Assembly: GCF_022812285.1 (NCBI RefSeq)
Contig: NZ_CP093300.1
Span: 1,426,001-1,490,000, forward strand
Direction: 5' to 3'
Length of the DNA: 64,000 nt
Origin: Alkalihalobacillus sp. LMS39
Lineage (GTDB): Bacteria > Bacillota > Bacilli > Bacillales > Bacillaceae_F
A program made the position numbers and the translations under genes. Every line of letters begins with the position of its first letter. Position 1 is the stretch's first letter. Of the stretch, positions 26,217 through 37,600 are shown piece after piece. The notes beneath the pieces are model-generated. The model was not told the DNA's origin. It made no database searches and worked only from the letters and a program-made list of their open reading frames with translations.

Positions 26217-28112
26217 ATGGATATTTTAAATAAGATAAGAGAATATCGTGAAGAAGAACAGAAGATGACGTGGCGTGGAACTTTTGCGGAATATTTGGAG
26301 ATGGTAAAAGAAAGGCCGCATATCGCTCAGACAGCACATTCTCGTGTTTACAATATGATTAAGGATGCTGGTGTAGAAGAAGTTGATGACAAAAAAGTGT
26401 TTAATTTTTTTAGTGAACAGATGTATGGAATTGAAGATTCCATTGAAAAGTTAGTCGAAGAATACTTTCATTCGGCAGCCAAACGACTAGACGTGCGTAA
26501 ACGTATTTTATTGCTAATGGGTCCTGTAAGTGGAGGGAAATCAACATTAGTTGCCATGTTAAAACGAGGGTTAGAACAATACTCTCGAACCGACAATGGC
26601 GCTGTTTATGCCATTGCAGGTTGTCCGATGCATGAAGATCCTCTCCATCTCATTCCCCATCATTTAAGAGATAATTTTTATGAAGAATACGGAATTAAAG
26701 TTGAAGGAAATCTTTCTCCATTAAATATGATGAGAGTGGAGAAAGAGTATGGTGGAAGAATTGAAGATGTGATGGTTGAGCGAGTATTTTTCTCTGAAGA
26801 TAAACGTGTCGGAATAGGAACATTTAGCCCATCAGATCCAAAGTCACAGGATATTGCAGATTTAACAGGAAGTATTGACTTCTCTACGATTGCCGAATAT
26901 GGATCGGAATCAGATCCACGTGCTTATCGATTTGATGGCGAGTTGAATAAAGCAAATAGAGGATTAATGGAGTTTCAAGAAATGCTAAAGTGTGATGAAA
27001 AGTTTTTATGGCATTTATTATCGTTGACACAAGAAGGGAATTTTAAAGCAGGACGTTTTGCCTTAATTTCAGCTGATGAATTGATTGTGGCTCACACAAA
27101 TGAATCTGAATATAAAGCTTTTATATCAAATAAAAAGAATGAAGCGCTCCATTCACGAATTATCGTTATGAAAGTTCCATATAATTTAAAAGTGACGGAG
27201 GAAGAACGAATTTATAAAAAAATGATTAAAGAAAGTGATCTATCACATGTTCATATCGCACCACATGCATTAAAAATTGCCGCAATTTTCACAATATTAA
27301 CGCGGCTAAGTGTACCGAAAAAAGCAGGTGTTGATTTAATTAAAAAAATGAAATTATATAATGGGGAAATGATTGAAGGGTACAATACTCAGGATGTGGA
27401 AGAACTGAAAAAAGAAGACCCAGACGAAGGAATGACAGGGATCGACCCACGTTATGTCATTAATCGAATTTCCTCGGCAATAATTCGCAAACAATTAACA
27501 TCGATTAGTGCATTAGATGTACTTCGTTCCATTAAAGAAGGATTAGAATCACACGCATCGATTTCAAAAGAAGATAAAGAAAGATATATGGACTTTATTT
27601 CAATTGCTCGCAGAGAATATGATGACATTGCAAAAAAAGAAGTGCAAAAGGCTTTTGTATACTCTTATGATGAGTCTGCCAAAACATTAATGGATAACTA
27701 TCTTGATAATGTGGAAGCGTATTGTAATAAAAATAAACTTCAAGACCCATTAACAGGAGAAGAAATGTCGCCTGATGAAAAATTAATGCGGTCGATTGAA
27801 GAACAAATCGGTATATCAGAAAATGCGAAAAAAGCGTTCAGAGAAGAAATTCTTATTCGTATTTCCGCGTATGCGAGGAAAGGGAAGAAGTTTGACTATA
27901 ATTCACATGAAAGATTACGTGAAGCCATTCAGAAGAAACTATTTGCTGACTTAAAAGATATTGTTAAAATTACAACGTCAACAAAAACACCAGATGAATC
28001 ACAATTGAAAAAAGTAAATGAAGTCATTGCAAGATTAATTGATGAGCACGGATACAATTCCGTTTCAGCGAATGAACTACTTCGCTATGTTGGAAGTTTG
28101 TTAAATCGATAA
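26217..28112 (+). CDS. prkA: PrkA serine protein kinase / AAA+ protein
   Basis: This 631-residue protein equals B. subtilis PrkA in length. It has an AAA+-type N-terminal domain with the P-loop GPVSGGKST at residues 102-110, the KFLWHLLSLTQEGNFKAGRF region, and a C-terminal PrkA-type kinase-like domain (about 390-630). In Bacillus it acts early in the mother cell during sporulation; related proteins function as nutrient-stress kinases or AAA+ proteases. GGAGGAGGAG precedes the ATG. It ends at a perfect bidirectional terminator. yhbH, its usual partner, lies about 1.5 kb further on with a foreign-oriented gene between them. Confidence 0.95.
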   Translation: MDILNKIREYREEEQKMTWRGTFAEYLEMVKERPHIAQTAHSRVYNMIKDAGVEEVDDKKVFNFFSEQMYGIEDSIEKLVEEYFHSAAKRLDVRKRILLLMGPVSGGKSTLVAMLKRGLEQYSRTDNGAVYAIAGCPMHEDPLHLIPHHLRDNFYEEYGIKVEGNLSPLNMMRVEKEYGGRIEDVMVERVFFSEDKRVGIGTFSPSDPKSQDIADLTGSIDFSTIAEYGSESDPRAYRFDGELNKANRGLMEFQEMLKCDEKFLWHLLSLTQEGNFKAGRFALISADELIVAHTNESEYKAFISNKKNEALHSRIIVMKVPYNLKVTEEERIYKKMIKESDLSHVHIAPHALKIAAIFTILTRLSVPKKAGVDLIKKMKLYNGEMIEGYNTQDVEELKKEDPDEGMTGIDPRYVINRISSAIIRKQLTSISALDVLRSIKEGLESHASISKEDKERYMDFISIARREYDDIAKKEVQKAFVYSYDESAKTLMDNYLDNVEAYCNKNKLQDPLTGEEMSPDEKLMRSIEEQIGISENAKKAFREEILIRISAYARKGKKFDYNSHERLREAIQKKLFADLKDIVKITTSTKTPDESQLKKVNEVIARLIDEHGYNSVSANELLRYVGSLLNR

Positions 28113-28149
28113 TCAGAAAACCCGACTCTTAGAGTCGGGTTTTCTGATT
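28111..28149. terminator. Bidirectional terminator between prkA and the Ig-like exported protein gene
   Basis: Perfect 19-base arms run AATCAGAAAACCCGACTCT and its exact complement around a single central T. T-rich and A-rich ends occur on both strands. It overlaps the prkA stop codon and the stop codon of the opposing gene. Confidence 0.9.
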
Positions 28150-29110
28150 AAAATAACCAAAATGATTTAATCTTTTTAAATAATGGATTTTCTTCATTAC
28201 GATTTGGGTTTATTCTCTCTAAAGGATGGTAATCAGTATCAACAATCTTCCAAGGAACGGTTTGTCGATTAGGAGTCAGAGGAAGAGAACGGCGTGTAAC
28301 GTCTTCATTGATTTGAGTATCTTCAATATCTCTAATTTCACTAGCAGACCAATCAGAAAAATCAATATTCCATCCTTTTATTTCACTTAAAGGAACCGTG
28401 GATACATCAATTTCAATGGGTTCTTCATTCATTGATTTTTGTATATTCTTGTCAGTGTCTTCAATCGTAAATGTAAGTTGATAACCTTTTTTTAAATGGA
28501 CGTTTTCGGTTGACACTATCCCCTCTGTTAAATAAATGCTATATGTTTCTCCTGGTGTGTAGTTTCCTTTAGGGGGTAAAATGGTGATGGTTTGACTTCC
28601 ATCGTGAATAATAAACGGGTCCATTTTCTTTCCGTTTGAATCAAGTAAATATAAATTGTTATCTGTAATGGAATGGTTGGCAATAGGTGAACTGAATGAA
28701 ACCGACCAAGATTTATCTGGTTGTACGATATTATTTTTTGTTAACTGTTCAAAAGCAACTTCTTCATTTACTAATGTAATTGATTCAGGTTCTGCGACAT
28801 CTTTAGGTAAATGTTTTAAAGCTTTTGGATATGTGTCTGTAGTATACGTAACATGATGTTCGTTTGATTGTGTTTGTAACAAGCGATAATAAACAAGGAT
28901 TCCATCATCGCTTTGACGGATCGTACGAATTTGGATCTCTTCACCGTTTTCACGTTTCTCCTGTAACATGAGCTGAAGCATTCCATTTTCAATCGTATAT
29001 GATACGCCATCTTCGTTAGGTGGTGATTCATTTGTTTGGGCATAAGCCGCTGCGAAATTAAAGAAAAAGAAAACAACGAAACTTATGGAAAGGGACAGTA
29101 CGGTTTTCAT
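28148..29110 (-). CDS. Exported protein with a Big_5 (SbsA Ig-like) domain
   Basis: This 320-residue protein has a signal peptide (LSLSISFVVFFFFNFAAAYA, cleavage after AYA). A central Ig-like domain at about residues 145-225 (WSVSFSSPIANHSITDNNLY, then TITILPPKGNYTPGETYSIYL) matches the bacterial SbsA/Big_5 type that often decorates surface enzymes. Residues 35-120 and 240-320 are not recognised. It is probably secreted and loosely held; no wall anchor or catalytic motif is seen. It lies in opposite orientation between prkA and yhbH. The ATG is preceded by AAGGTGATG. Confidence 0.75.
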   Translation of the reverse strand: MKTVLSLSISFVVFFFFNFAAAYAQTNESPPNEDGVSYTIENGMLQLMLQEKRENGEEIQIRTIRQSDDGILVYYRLLQTQSNEHHVTYTTDTYPKALKHLPKDVAEPESITLVNEEVAFEQLTKNNIVQPDKSWSVSFSSPIANHSITDNNLYLLDSNGKKMDPFIIHDGSQTITILPPKGNYTPGETYSIYLTEGIVSTENVHLKKGYQLTFTIEDTDKNIQKSMNEEPIEIDVSTVPLSEIKGWNIDFSDWSASEIRDIEDTQINEDVTRRSLPLTPNRQTVPWKIVDTDYHPLERINPNRNEENPLFKKIKSFWLF

Positions 29111-29592
29111 CTCATCACCTTACTTTTCATTTTTACGTTCCTAATATATATAGCCATTTTTTTAAAATTCATGCTTAATAATCGAACTTCTTACTGTATT
29201 AGACGAACAATGTACAAAAAAAGTTTCATGTTTTCTTAATTTTCATAATAAAGTAGTAAGAATCCTATGATTTCTCAATTTACCAAGAGTCTTGAAGGAA
29301 GTCAATGAAGGGATTTTGACAAGAAAATACATGACAAGACTAGTCTTACATTGACAAAGGATGACAACTTGTCCTTTAAAAACAATGCAATTTGTCAGAA
29401 TTTATTAGCAACTCTCTTGTCTCGTTGCATAGGATAGAGTAAGTAATACCTTTTATAAAATAGTCATGATGCCAGATTATACGTCAACAACAGTATATGA
29501 AAAAACTGATTCGTTGTGACACAATCGATAAAAACACGAGTATACAACTTGATAAGCTGCAGAGAAAAAGAATTGTCAAGGAGGGGATTCGT
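29111..29592. promoter_or_regulatory. Upstream region of yhbH
   Basis: No gene is seen in this 480-base gap. It contains a perfect 12-base palindrome AAGACTAGTCTT (29336-29347) and a nearby imperfect palindrome (AAAGGA...TTGTCCTTT, 29356-29378). CATAGGAT at 29428-29435 has the same flank (TGCATAGGAT) as the candidate prkA promoter and could be a SigE -10, although its -35 is poor. The long leader up to 29593 also lies upstream of AAGGAGGGG. Confidence 0.4.
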
Positions 29593-30762
29593 ATGAAGAA
29601 GAATAATGATAATTATAATTTTGTGGTTTCTAAAGAAAATTGGTCCCTTCATCGAAAAGGTCAACAAGATCAAAGAAGGCACCAAGAGAAAGTGCAAGAA
29701 GCTATCCAAAAAAACTTACCGGATTTAGTGAGTGAAGAAAACATTGTGATGTCCAACGGGCGGGAAGTTATAAAAATCCCAATTCGTTCTCTTGATGAAT
29801 ACAAAATTCGCTATAATTATGACAAAACAAAACATGTTGGCCAAGGAAAAGGCGATAGCAAAGTTGGTGATGTTGTTGCAAGAGACCCAAATGCATCTAG
29901 ACAACAAGGACCAGGTAAAGGTGAAGGAGCGGGGGAGCAAGCAGGAGAGGATTATTTCGAAGCTGAAGTATCCATTATGGAACTCCAAGACATGTTATTT
30001 CGTGAGTTAGAGTTACCTAATTTACAGCGAAAAGACCAAGATGAAATCATTGTTGAGAATATTGAATTTAATGATATCCGAAAAAAAGGGCTAATGGGAA
30101 ATATCGATAAGCGCCGAACGATTTTAACAGCAATCAAGCGTAATGCCCTTGAAGGACGCCCAGGAATTTCTCCTATTTATAATGATGATTTACGCTTTAA
30201 AACATGGAATGAAACCGTAAGACCTGAATCAAAAGCAGTTGTATTAGCAATGATGGATACAAGTGGTTCAATGGGGCGATGGGAAAAATATATGACGAGA
30301 AGCTTTTTCTTTTGGATGACTCGATTTCTCCGAACAAAATATGAGACTGTAGAGATTGAATTTATCGCTCATCATACAGAAGCAAAAGTTGTAACAGAAG
30401 ATGATTTCTTTTCCAAAGGAGAAAGTGGCGGAACAATTTGCTCTTCCGCTTATCGAAAAGCATTAGAACTTATTGAAAGCAAATATGACCCGAAAAGCTA
30501 CAATATCTACCCATTTCATTTCTCAGATGGAGATAACTTAACGTCGGACAATGCCCGGTGTTTAAAACTCGTGAACGAGCTCATGGATGTCTCTAGTATG
30601 TTTGGGTATGGGGAAGTCAATCAATACAGTCGCCATTCCACATTAATGAGTGCGTATAAAAACATTAAAGATGAAAGGTTTCGCCATTATATTTTAAAAG
30701 AAAAAGCAGATGTGTATCATGCAATGAAGACGTTTTTTAAAAAGGATGAAGTTCCGGTGTGA
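29593..30762 (+). CDS. yhbH: Sporulation protein YhbH
   Basis: This 389-residue protein matches the YhbH/YeaH (DUF444) family, which accompanies PrkA across bacteria. Features are the basic N-terminus with [19 protein letters not shown], the GxG-rich linker, and a von Willebrand A-like domain from about residue 215. That domain carries the metal-site motif DTSGSMG and ends near FGYGEVN. In B. subtilis it is a mother-cell sporulation gene. The ATG at 29593 follows AAGGAGGGG; the in-frame ATG at 29497 adds 32 residues with no ribosome site. It is close to prkA but not in the same transcript because of the intervening opposed gene. Confidence 0.93.
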   Translation: MKKNNDNYNFVVSKENWSLHRKGQQDQRRHQEKVQEAIQKNLPDLVSEENIVMSNGREVIKIPIRSLDEYKIRYNYDKTKHVGQGKGDSKVGDVVARDPNASRQQGPGKGEGAGEQAGEDYFEAEVSIMELQDMLFRELELPNLQRKDQDEIIVENIEFNDIRKKGLMGNIDKRRTILTAIKRNALEGRPGISPIYNDDLRFKTWNETVRPESKAVVLAMMDTSGSMGRWEKYMTRSFFFWMTRFLRTKYETVEIEFIAHHTEAKVVTEDDFFSKGESGGTICSSAYRKALELIESKYDPKSYNIYPFHFSDGDNLTSDNARCLKLVNELMDVSSMFGYGEVNQYSRHSTLMSAYKNIKDERFRHYILKEKADVYHAMKTFFKKDEVPV

Positions 30763-30833
30763 AAAATTTAATATTGGTTACTATCAAGCTGTCGAGGAAT
30801 GTATCGACAGCTTTTTGTTGATGGTTGGAGATT
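30762..30833 (+). repeat. Terminator-containing direct repeat, left copy
   Basis: About 70 bases starting AAAAATTTAATATTGGTTACT recur almost unchanged at 31213-31284. The unit contains the terminator AAGCTGTCGAGGAATG-TATCGACAGCTTTTT (30786-30816) and serves yhbH. The two copies flank the 94-codon membrane protein gene. Confidence 0.8.
30786..30816 (+). terminator. Terminator of yhbH
   Basis: The arms AAGCTGTCGA and TCGACAGCTT are followed by a T run, 23 bases past the stop codon. Confidence 0.85.
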
Positions 30834-30915
30834 GCGTATATGCTACTCAAGGAATAAAATAGATTAGAAGGAGTTAACATCCAGAAACAACAGATTCTAA
30901 GAAAGAAGGGACTAC

Positions 30916-31200
30916 ATGAATAGCGAAAAAGAAATATGGCAATTCATGAAAGCAAAAGGTAAAGCCTATAATTTTATCATTCAACCTCTTTTCTTTTCTG
31001 GAATATCAACAATAACAATGATAATTATCAACTTCTTGTTCTTATGGTATGACTTTGGACTAAGTAAGGCAAACGACCTTTTTGTAAATGGGATTTTATC
31101 TGGCTGGTTTCTTTTATTATTCTTATTTTTAGGAATGTATATTATACTAGCATTATTGAATGGAATTAGATGGATATATTATAAAAAAAAAATGCAATAA
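30916..31200 (+). CDS. Small membrane protein of unknown function
   Basis: This 94-residue protein has a charged N-terminus (MNSEKEIWQFMKAKGKAYNF), two hydrophobic segments (about residues 26-46 and 62-84), and a basic C-terminus (WIYYKKKMQ). That pattern suggests both ends face the cytoplasm. AGAAGGGAC precedes the ATG. I recognise no family. The gene is bounded by two near-identical terminator-bearing direct repeats, so it looks like an inserted or duplicated cassette between yhbH and its downstream region. Confidence 0.7.
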   Translation: MNSEKEIWQFMKAKGKAYNFIIQPLFFSGISTITMIIINFLFLWYDFGLSKANDLFVNGILSGWFLLLFLFLGMYIILALLNGIRWIYYKKKMQ

Positions 31201-31212
31201 AGATGTTTTTCT

Positions 31213-31284
31213 TAAAAATTATGTTGGTTACTATCAAGCTGTCGAGGAATGTATCGACAGCTTTTTTGTTGGTGATTGGAGTTG
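31213..31284 (+). repeat. Terminator-containing direct repeat, right copy
   Basis: This near-identical copy of 30762-30833 includes TTGGTTACTATCAAGCTGTC and the same downstream GATTGGAG-like bases. Its hairpin (31236-31267) would terminate the 94-codon gene. Conservation beyond the hairpin shows duplication rather than convergent terminators. Confidence 0.8.
31236..31267 (+). terminator. Terminator of the 94-codon membrane protein gene
   Basis: The arms AAGCTGTCGA and TCGACAGCTT are followed by TTTTT, 35 bases after the stop codon. The arms are identical to those of the yhbH terminator. Confidence 0.85.
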
Positions 31285-31299
31285 TTTGTACAATTCTTA

Positions 31300-31477
31300 C
31301 GGACACCTGTTCCGCTATTCTAAGAAATAATAGTGTTTGGTACATGCTATCGGACATCTTTTCCGTTACATTTGCAAAAATGAAGATTTTTTTATTGTTT
31401 CCGCTAAATAGAGGAACGTATGTCCGATAAAAGTGAGAAAGCATTGATTTCGATGGAATAGCGGAATATTTGTCCGA
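31300..31477. repeat. R1 nested-palindrome repeat, copy 4
   Basis: Forward units are at 31300 (CGGACACCTGTTCCGCTATT) and 31351 (CGGACATCTTTTCCGTTA). Reverse units are at 31406 (AATAGAGGAACGTATGTCCG) and 31457 (AATAGCGGAATATTTGTCCG). It lies in the leader side of the giant surface protein gene; nothing else is seen between 31478 and the ribosome-binding site. Confidence 0.8.
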
Positions 31478-31655
31478 ACCGAGAATATTGAACTTGAGCT
31501 GCATATTCAACAAACAATATTCTTGAATTTACATTCAGGTAATGGAAACTATATATAATGTTAGGAATAATTTAACGAAAGATTTATACAATTAAAACTT
31601 CTTCATTATTCCTCGTTTAGACTAAAGAGGAATCTTATATAGGGGAGGAAAAATT

Positions 31656-34600
31656 GTGAAAAGAAACGGGAAAAAATCATTAAGTGTGTTTTTGATTTTG
31701 GCCATTGTGATGAATTTCTTTAGTGCAGGTGTTAGTGCAGCACAGCCTGTTAGTACAATGTTTACAGAAACGTTTGACGATTCAAATGCGACGAACTCAT
31801 ATTCAGATGGTTCGTTTATAGGTGAACATGGTGTGGAATGGACATATACACATTCCCGTAATGAAGGAGATTTCCCGATTGATGGAAATGGGCTAATGTT
31901 ACGAGACAAAAACTATAATAGTAAAATTACTTCTTCTCCAATTAAAGAAGGAGTATCGACTGTTTCTGTTCAATATCGAAAAGCATTCACAGGTTCATCG
32001 GCTAGAACAATTGAAGTGTACATAAATGGTGAGCATAAGAAAACAAGTGATGTGTTCGGAAATTTCAGTGGTGCTGATGCAACGGTTCATACTCTTGAGC
32101 TTTCTGATTTACAAGTATCAAACGATGCCATCCTAGAAATCAGAGCTGGTGGAGCACAAGTTGTAATTGATAACATCACATGGACAAGCTTTAGTGGTGA
32201 CATCACAAAAGTTGCTAATGTTCAAGCTTCTCCGTCAACTGGACAAGTTGAAGAGAATACAGAAGTTACATTGTCTACTACAACAAAAGATGCCACGATT
32301 CACTATACTATCGATGGGCAAACACCGACAATTCACAGTCCTGTATATACGTCTCCTATTTTAATAACTAGTGATACAACGGTTAAAGCATTGGCAACGA
32401 AAGAGGGTCTCCAACAAAGTGATGTTTCTACTTTTACTTATACAGTAAAACAATCGTTAGAAAAGATGAGCATTGCAGATGCCCGTGTGTTAGCTGATGG
32501 TACAGAAGCAAAAATCGAAGGAATCGTTACACATTCAATTGTGGCTGGTGGAAAAACGAATTATTTTATCCAAGATGATACAGCTGGAATCATTGTGCGT
32601 GTTGCAGGATTTACAGCTAAGCCAGGCGATAAAATCCAAGCAAAAGGAAAGTTGCTTGATTATTATGGGATGGCCCAATTAGATTTATCTTCTGGTGATG
32701 ATGCGCAAATCGTGGAAGCCAATGTAGGGGTTCCTGAACCGAAAAGAATTATAGCAACAGACTTACATGCCAAAAACGGTGAAGCATATGAAGGACAGTT
32801 AGTTGAAGTTCATAATGTAACCGTGACATCTGTCGCTTCTAGTAACTACAAAGCAACAGATGGAAAAGGAGAATTCGTTGTTCGATCAGTGGAAGGGTAT
32901 CCGTCTGTTGGAAAAACATATGATGTTATCATTGGTGTTGTCAACTATGATTGGAATGAATATAAACTGACTCCTCGTTCTTCAGAAGATGTTATTGAAG
33001 AAGTATTTTCTGTTATTGCCAACCCTTCATCAGGTGGAGTTGTGAAAGGGTCGTCTGTCATCTTGACTACCCCAACTAAAGGAGGAACAATTTATTACAC
33101 CGTTGACGGATCAACACCAACTATTAAGAGTCTGCCGTATACAGAGCCAATAGTCATTGATAAAGACGTAACAATTAAAGCGATTGTTCAAGATAATCAC
33201 GAAGAAGAAAGTGCTGTTTATACGTTCCGTTATCAAGCACTTCTTCCATTAGATTCGTTACGTATTCATGATATTCAAGGGGAAGCACATCGCTCACCTT
33301 ATGAAAATCAAGATGTACAAAATATTGAAGGAATTGTCACGTTTACAGTAAGTAGTGGATTTTATATGGAAGATCCATCTCCAGATGATAATCCAAATAC
33401 ATCAGAAGGAATTTATGTTTACAAGCCTTCTCATGGTGTGAAAGTCGGAGATGAAGTGAAAGTTTCCGGACTTGTTTCGGAGTTTTATGGAACTGCAAGT
33501 GAAGGATATGATGATAGAAGTGAAACGCATTTACCTGTAACGCAAATAAATGCAGCGAGCGGAACGGTCCAAGTTGTTGCTCAAAATCAATTAGACAAAC
33601 TATCGGCCCCGGTGATTTTAGGTGTAGATGGAAGAGTAATCCCATCAGAATCTATAGATAGTGATGGATTAGAAACATTTAATCCAGAAGTGGATGCGAT
33701 TGATTTTTATGAGAGTGTAGAAGGAATGCGGGTTCAATTCCATGATGCTTGCGTTGTTGCTCCACAAAAATATGGAGAAGTTGTTGTTACCGTTGATAAC
33801 GGAGTAGAAAAAATTCGAACGGAAAACGGTGGTGTTCTTTTATCTGAATCAAATCAAAATCCAGACCGCTTGTTTGTCTCAGTAAATGATACGAACTTTA
33901 AAGCCAAAACAGGAGATTGTTTTGATGGAACGATAACAGGTGTTGTTGGATATACGTACAATAATTATAAAATTTTTACAAATAAAACAGACTTACCGCC
34001 ATTAGTTGAAGGCGATGCAAAGCCTGTTGTTACAACGATTCATCCACATGAAGATAAAGTAACAATTGCCAATTATAATGTTGAGAATTTATCTCCTAAC
34101 ACATCCGATGAAAAATTTGCGAAAATCGCTCAATCACTTATTACAAATTTAAAATCTCCTGACATTGTCGGTCTTGTTGAAATTCAAGACAATAATGGGA
34201 ATACCGATAACGGAGTCACAGAGGCAAATGAAACTTATGAAAAATTAATTCATCATATTCAAAAATTAGGTGGACCAACTTATAAGTATACCGATATTGC
34301 ACCAGAAAATAATCAAGATGGTGGGGAACCAGGTGGAAATATTCGGGTAGGCTATCTTTATAATTCAGAGCGTGTTCAACTAGCTCCAGGAGAAAAGGGT
34401 TCAGCCACAGAAGCAGTCGGATATGAAGGTGAAGCATTAACGTTAAACCCTGGTCGAATTGAACCACAAAATGAAGCGTTTAAAAGTAGTAGAAAGCCAT
34501 TAGCAGCAGAATTTATTTTTAATGGGGAAAAAGTGATTGTCATTAATAATCACTTTAATTCTAAACGTGGGGACCAACCATTATTTGGTCGAAATCAACC

Positions 34601-37600
34601 ACCTGTATTCGGAAGTGAAGTTCAACGCCACCAAATTGCTGAAATCATCAATGACTTCGTGACGGATGTGAAGGAAAAAAATAACAATGCAAATGTAGTT
34701 GTGTTAGGTGATTTAAACGACTACCAGTTCAGTGAAACATTGAACATATTAAAAGGTGAAGAGCTAACAAATATGATTGATACTCTTCCAAAAGAAGAAC
34801 AGTACACATACGTTTATGAAGGAAACTCTCAAGTTCTCGATCATATTTTAGTGAGCAATCATCTTGTAGAACAAACAAAAGTTGATATTGTTAATATTAA
34901 TGCTGATTTTATGGAAGCTCATGGTAGAGCAAGTGACCATGACCCTGTTCTAGTTCAAATTGATGTAACTCCTAGAGATTATTCGGGGACAGGTGAACTT
35001 CAGCTTAATTTGATCGGTAGATATGATAGTGGTGCAGGATTTAACAAAAGTGGGGCTGAAATTGTTGTTTTTGACAAAAAAACAAAACGAGCCTTTATCG
35101 CAAATGGAGCTGATAGTGCGATTGATATTGTTGACTTATCCAATCCGACAAACTTAAATCTTCCGTTGAAAAAACGAATTGATGTCACAGAGCTTGAATT
35201 AGGCGAAGGATTTGTCATTGGAGATATTACAAGTATTGCAGTTCATCCTAATGGGAACTTTATCGCCTTTGCTGTTCCAGCAGAACCGAGAACAGACAAT
35301 GGTCGAGTAGTACTAGCTGATATAAATGGAAAAGTATTTTCGAATGTCGAAGTTGGAGCACTTCCTGATATGGTTACTTTTACACATGATGGACAATATG
35401 TCCTTGTTGCGAACGAAGGAGAGCCAAATGATAGTTATACGATAGACCCGGAAGGAACAGTTTCTATCATTGATGTTTCTAAAGGAGCGCGTGTTAATCA
35501 AGATGATGTTACAACTGTAGGTTTCGGAAATTTATCAGCAAATCAAATTGATGAAACTGTCCGAGTTTTTGGACCAAATGCAAGCCCAGCACAAGATTTT
35601 GAGCCGGAATATATTGTAGTTGCAAAAGATAATAAAACAGCATACGTAGCATTGCAAGAAAATAATGCGATTGCCACGCTGGATTTAACAACAAAAGAAT
35701 TTACACATGTTCATGGACTTGGTTTTAAAGATCATTCTTTGTTTGAAAATGCAATGGACGTTTCAGATAAAGATGACAAAGTGAATATTCAACCATGGCC
35801 GGTATTAGGTATGTATCAACCAGATGGAATAGACTACTTCAAAGCCAATGGAAAAAGTTATATTGTGACTGCTAATGAAGGAGATGCACGAGATTACAAA
35901 GGATATTCAGAGGAAACGCGTGCAGGTAGCAACAAAATTAAGAACAATGTTCAATTAAATGCTGATTTTTATGAGGGATATACGCAAGCAGAACTTGACG
36001 CACTAGTTGAAAATGGTCTGTTTAATGAAGAACAATTAGGAAGATTACGTGTTTCTTCTGAAATGGGTAAAAACAGTGCAGGAAAATATGAAGCATTATA
36101 CAGCTTTGGTGGTCGTTCCTTCTCGATTTGGGATGCCAACAGTATGGAGCTAGTATTTGATAGTGGAAGTGATTTTGAACATATTACTCTTCACCACTTA
36201 GGAGAAGAACACTTTAACGCAAACCATACAGAAAATACAGGTGAAACAAGAAGTGATGATAAAGGTCCTGAACCGGAAGATATAAAAATTGGTCAAGTTA
36301 ATGGACAAACCTATGCGTTTATTGGACTTGAGCGTGTTGGTGGAATTATGGTGTACAACATTACAAATCCAAGTGAACCTGTTTTTGTAACGTATTACAA
36401 TAGTCGTGATTTTTCTAAAGACCCGGCTAGTGGTGAAGCTGGTGATCTTGGAACTGAAGGATTAATGTTTATTCCAAAAGAAGACAGTCCTACAGGAAAA
36501 ACGATGTTACTTGCTGCCAACGAAGTGTCAGGTACATTATCTGTATATGAAGTGACATACCCTGGAGAAGAGCCAATTGAGACATCAAATGATTTTGAGC
36601 TAACTGTGATGCATACAAACGATACTCATGCTCATTTAGATAGTGTGGCTCGTCGTATTACAGTGATTCGTTCGATTCGTGATGAAGTCAATCAGTCCTT
36701 GTTATTAGATGCAGGGGACGTGTTCTCAGGTACGCTGTTCTTTAATCAATATTTAGGGCAAGCAGATTTAGAATTTATGAACATGGCTGAATATGATGCA
36801 ATGGTTCCTGGTAACCATGAATTTGATAAAGGACCAAAAGTATTTGCTGATTTCATTAAGAACGCCGAGTTTCCATTTGTAAGTTCTAACATCGATTACA
36901 GCAATGAACCAGAACTAAGTCCGTTATTTAAAGATGAAGTTGGAAACCCAGGAGAAAATGGATATTTATATCCTGCTATCATTAAAGAAATTAATGGAGA
37001 ACAAGTAGGTATTTTCGGACTAACAACAGAAGACACTGCGTTTATAGCGAATCCAGGTGAAAATATCGTATTTGAAAATTATCTTGAAAAGGCACAGTTA
37101 ACTGTGGATATGTTAAACGAAGAAGGCATAAACAAAATTATAGCTGTAACACATCTTGGTTATCGGTATGATGTAATATTAGCTGAAACGGTGGAAGGAA
37201 TTGATATCGTTGTTGGTGGACACAGTCATACGCTTGTTGAAGAACCGGTAGTGATTGAACAATTTGAAGACCCAACATTAGTTGTACAAGCAAAAGAATA
37301 CGGAGAATATTTGGGACGTCTTGATGTTGTCTTTGATGAAGAAGGAGTTCTCCAATCTTGGAATGGACAACTCATTGAAGTGGACGGTAAAGATGAACAA
37401 GGGAACTATATCTATGAAGAGGATCAAGTGGCTGCAGAGCGATTAAAAGAACTGCAAGGCCCGATAGACGAATTGAAGAAAATGGTCGTTGGGAAAACAA
37501 CAGTTCATTTAGATGGTGAAAGAAGTAATATTCGTTCAAAAGAAACGAATTTAGGAAATTTAATTGCAGATGGAATGTTAGCAAAAGCAAAAGAAAGTGT

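Noticed and set aside
1557-31477. R1 units considered as a CRISPR array or attachment sites
   Set aside because: Units alternate in orientation, only four occur per locus, spacers are not uniform and no cas genes are near.
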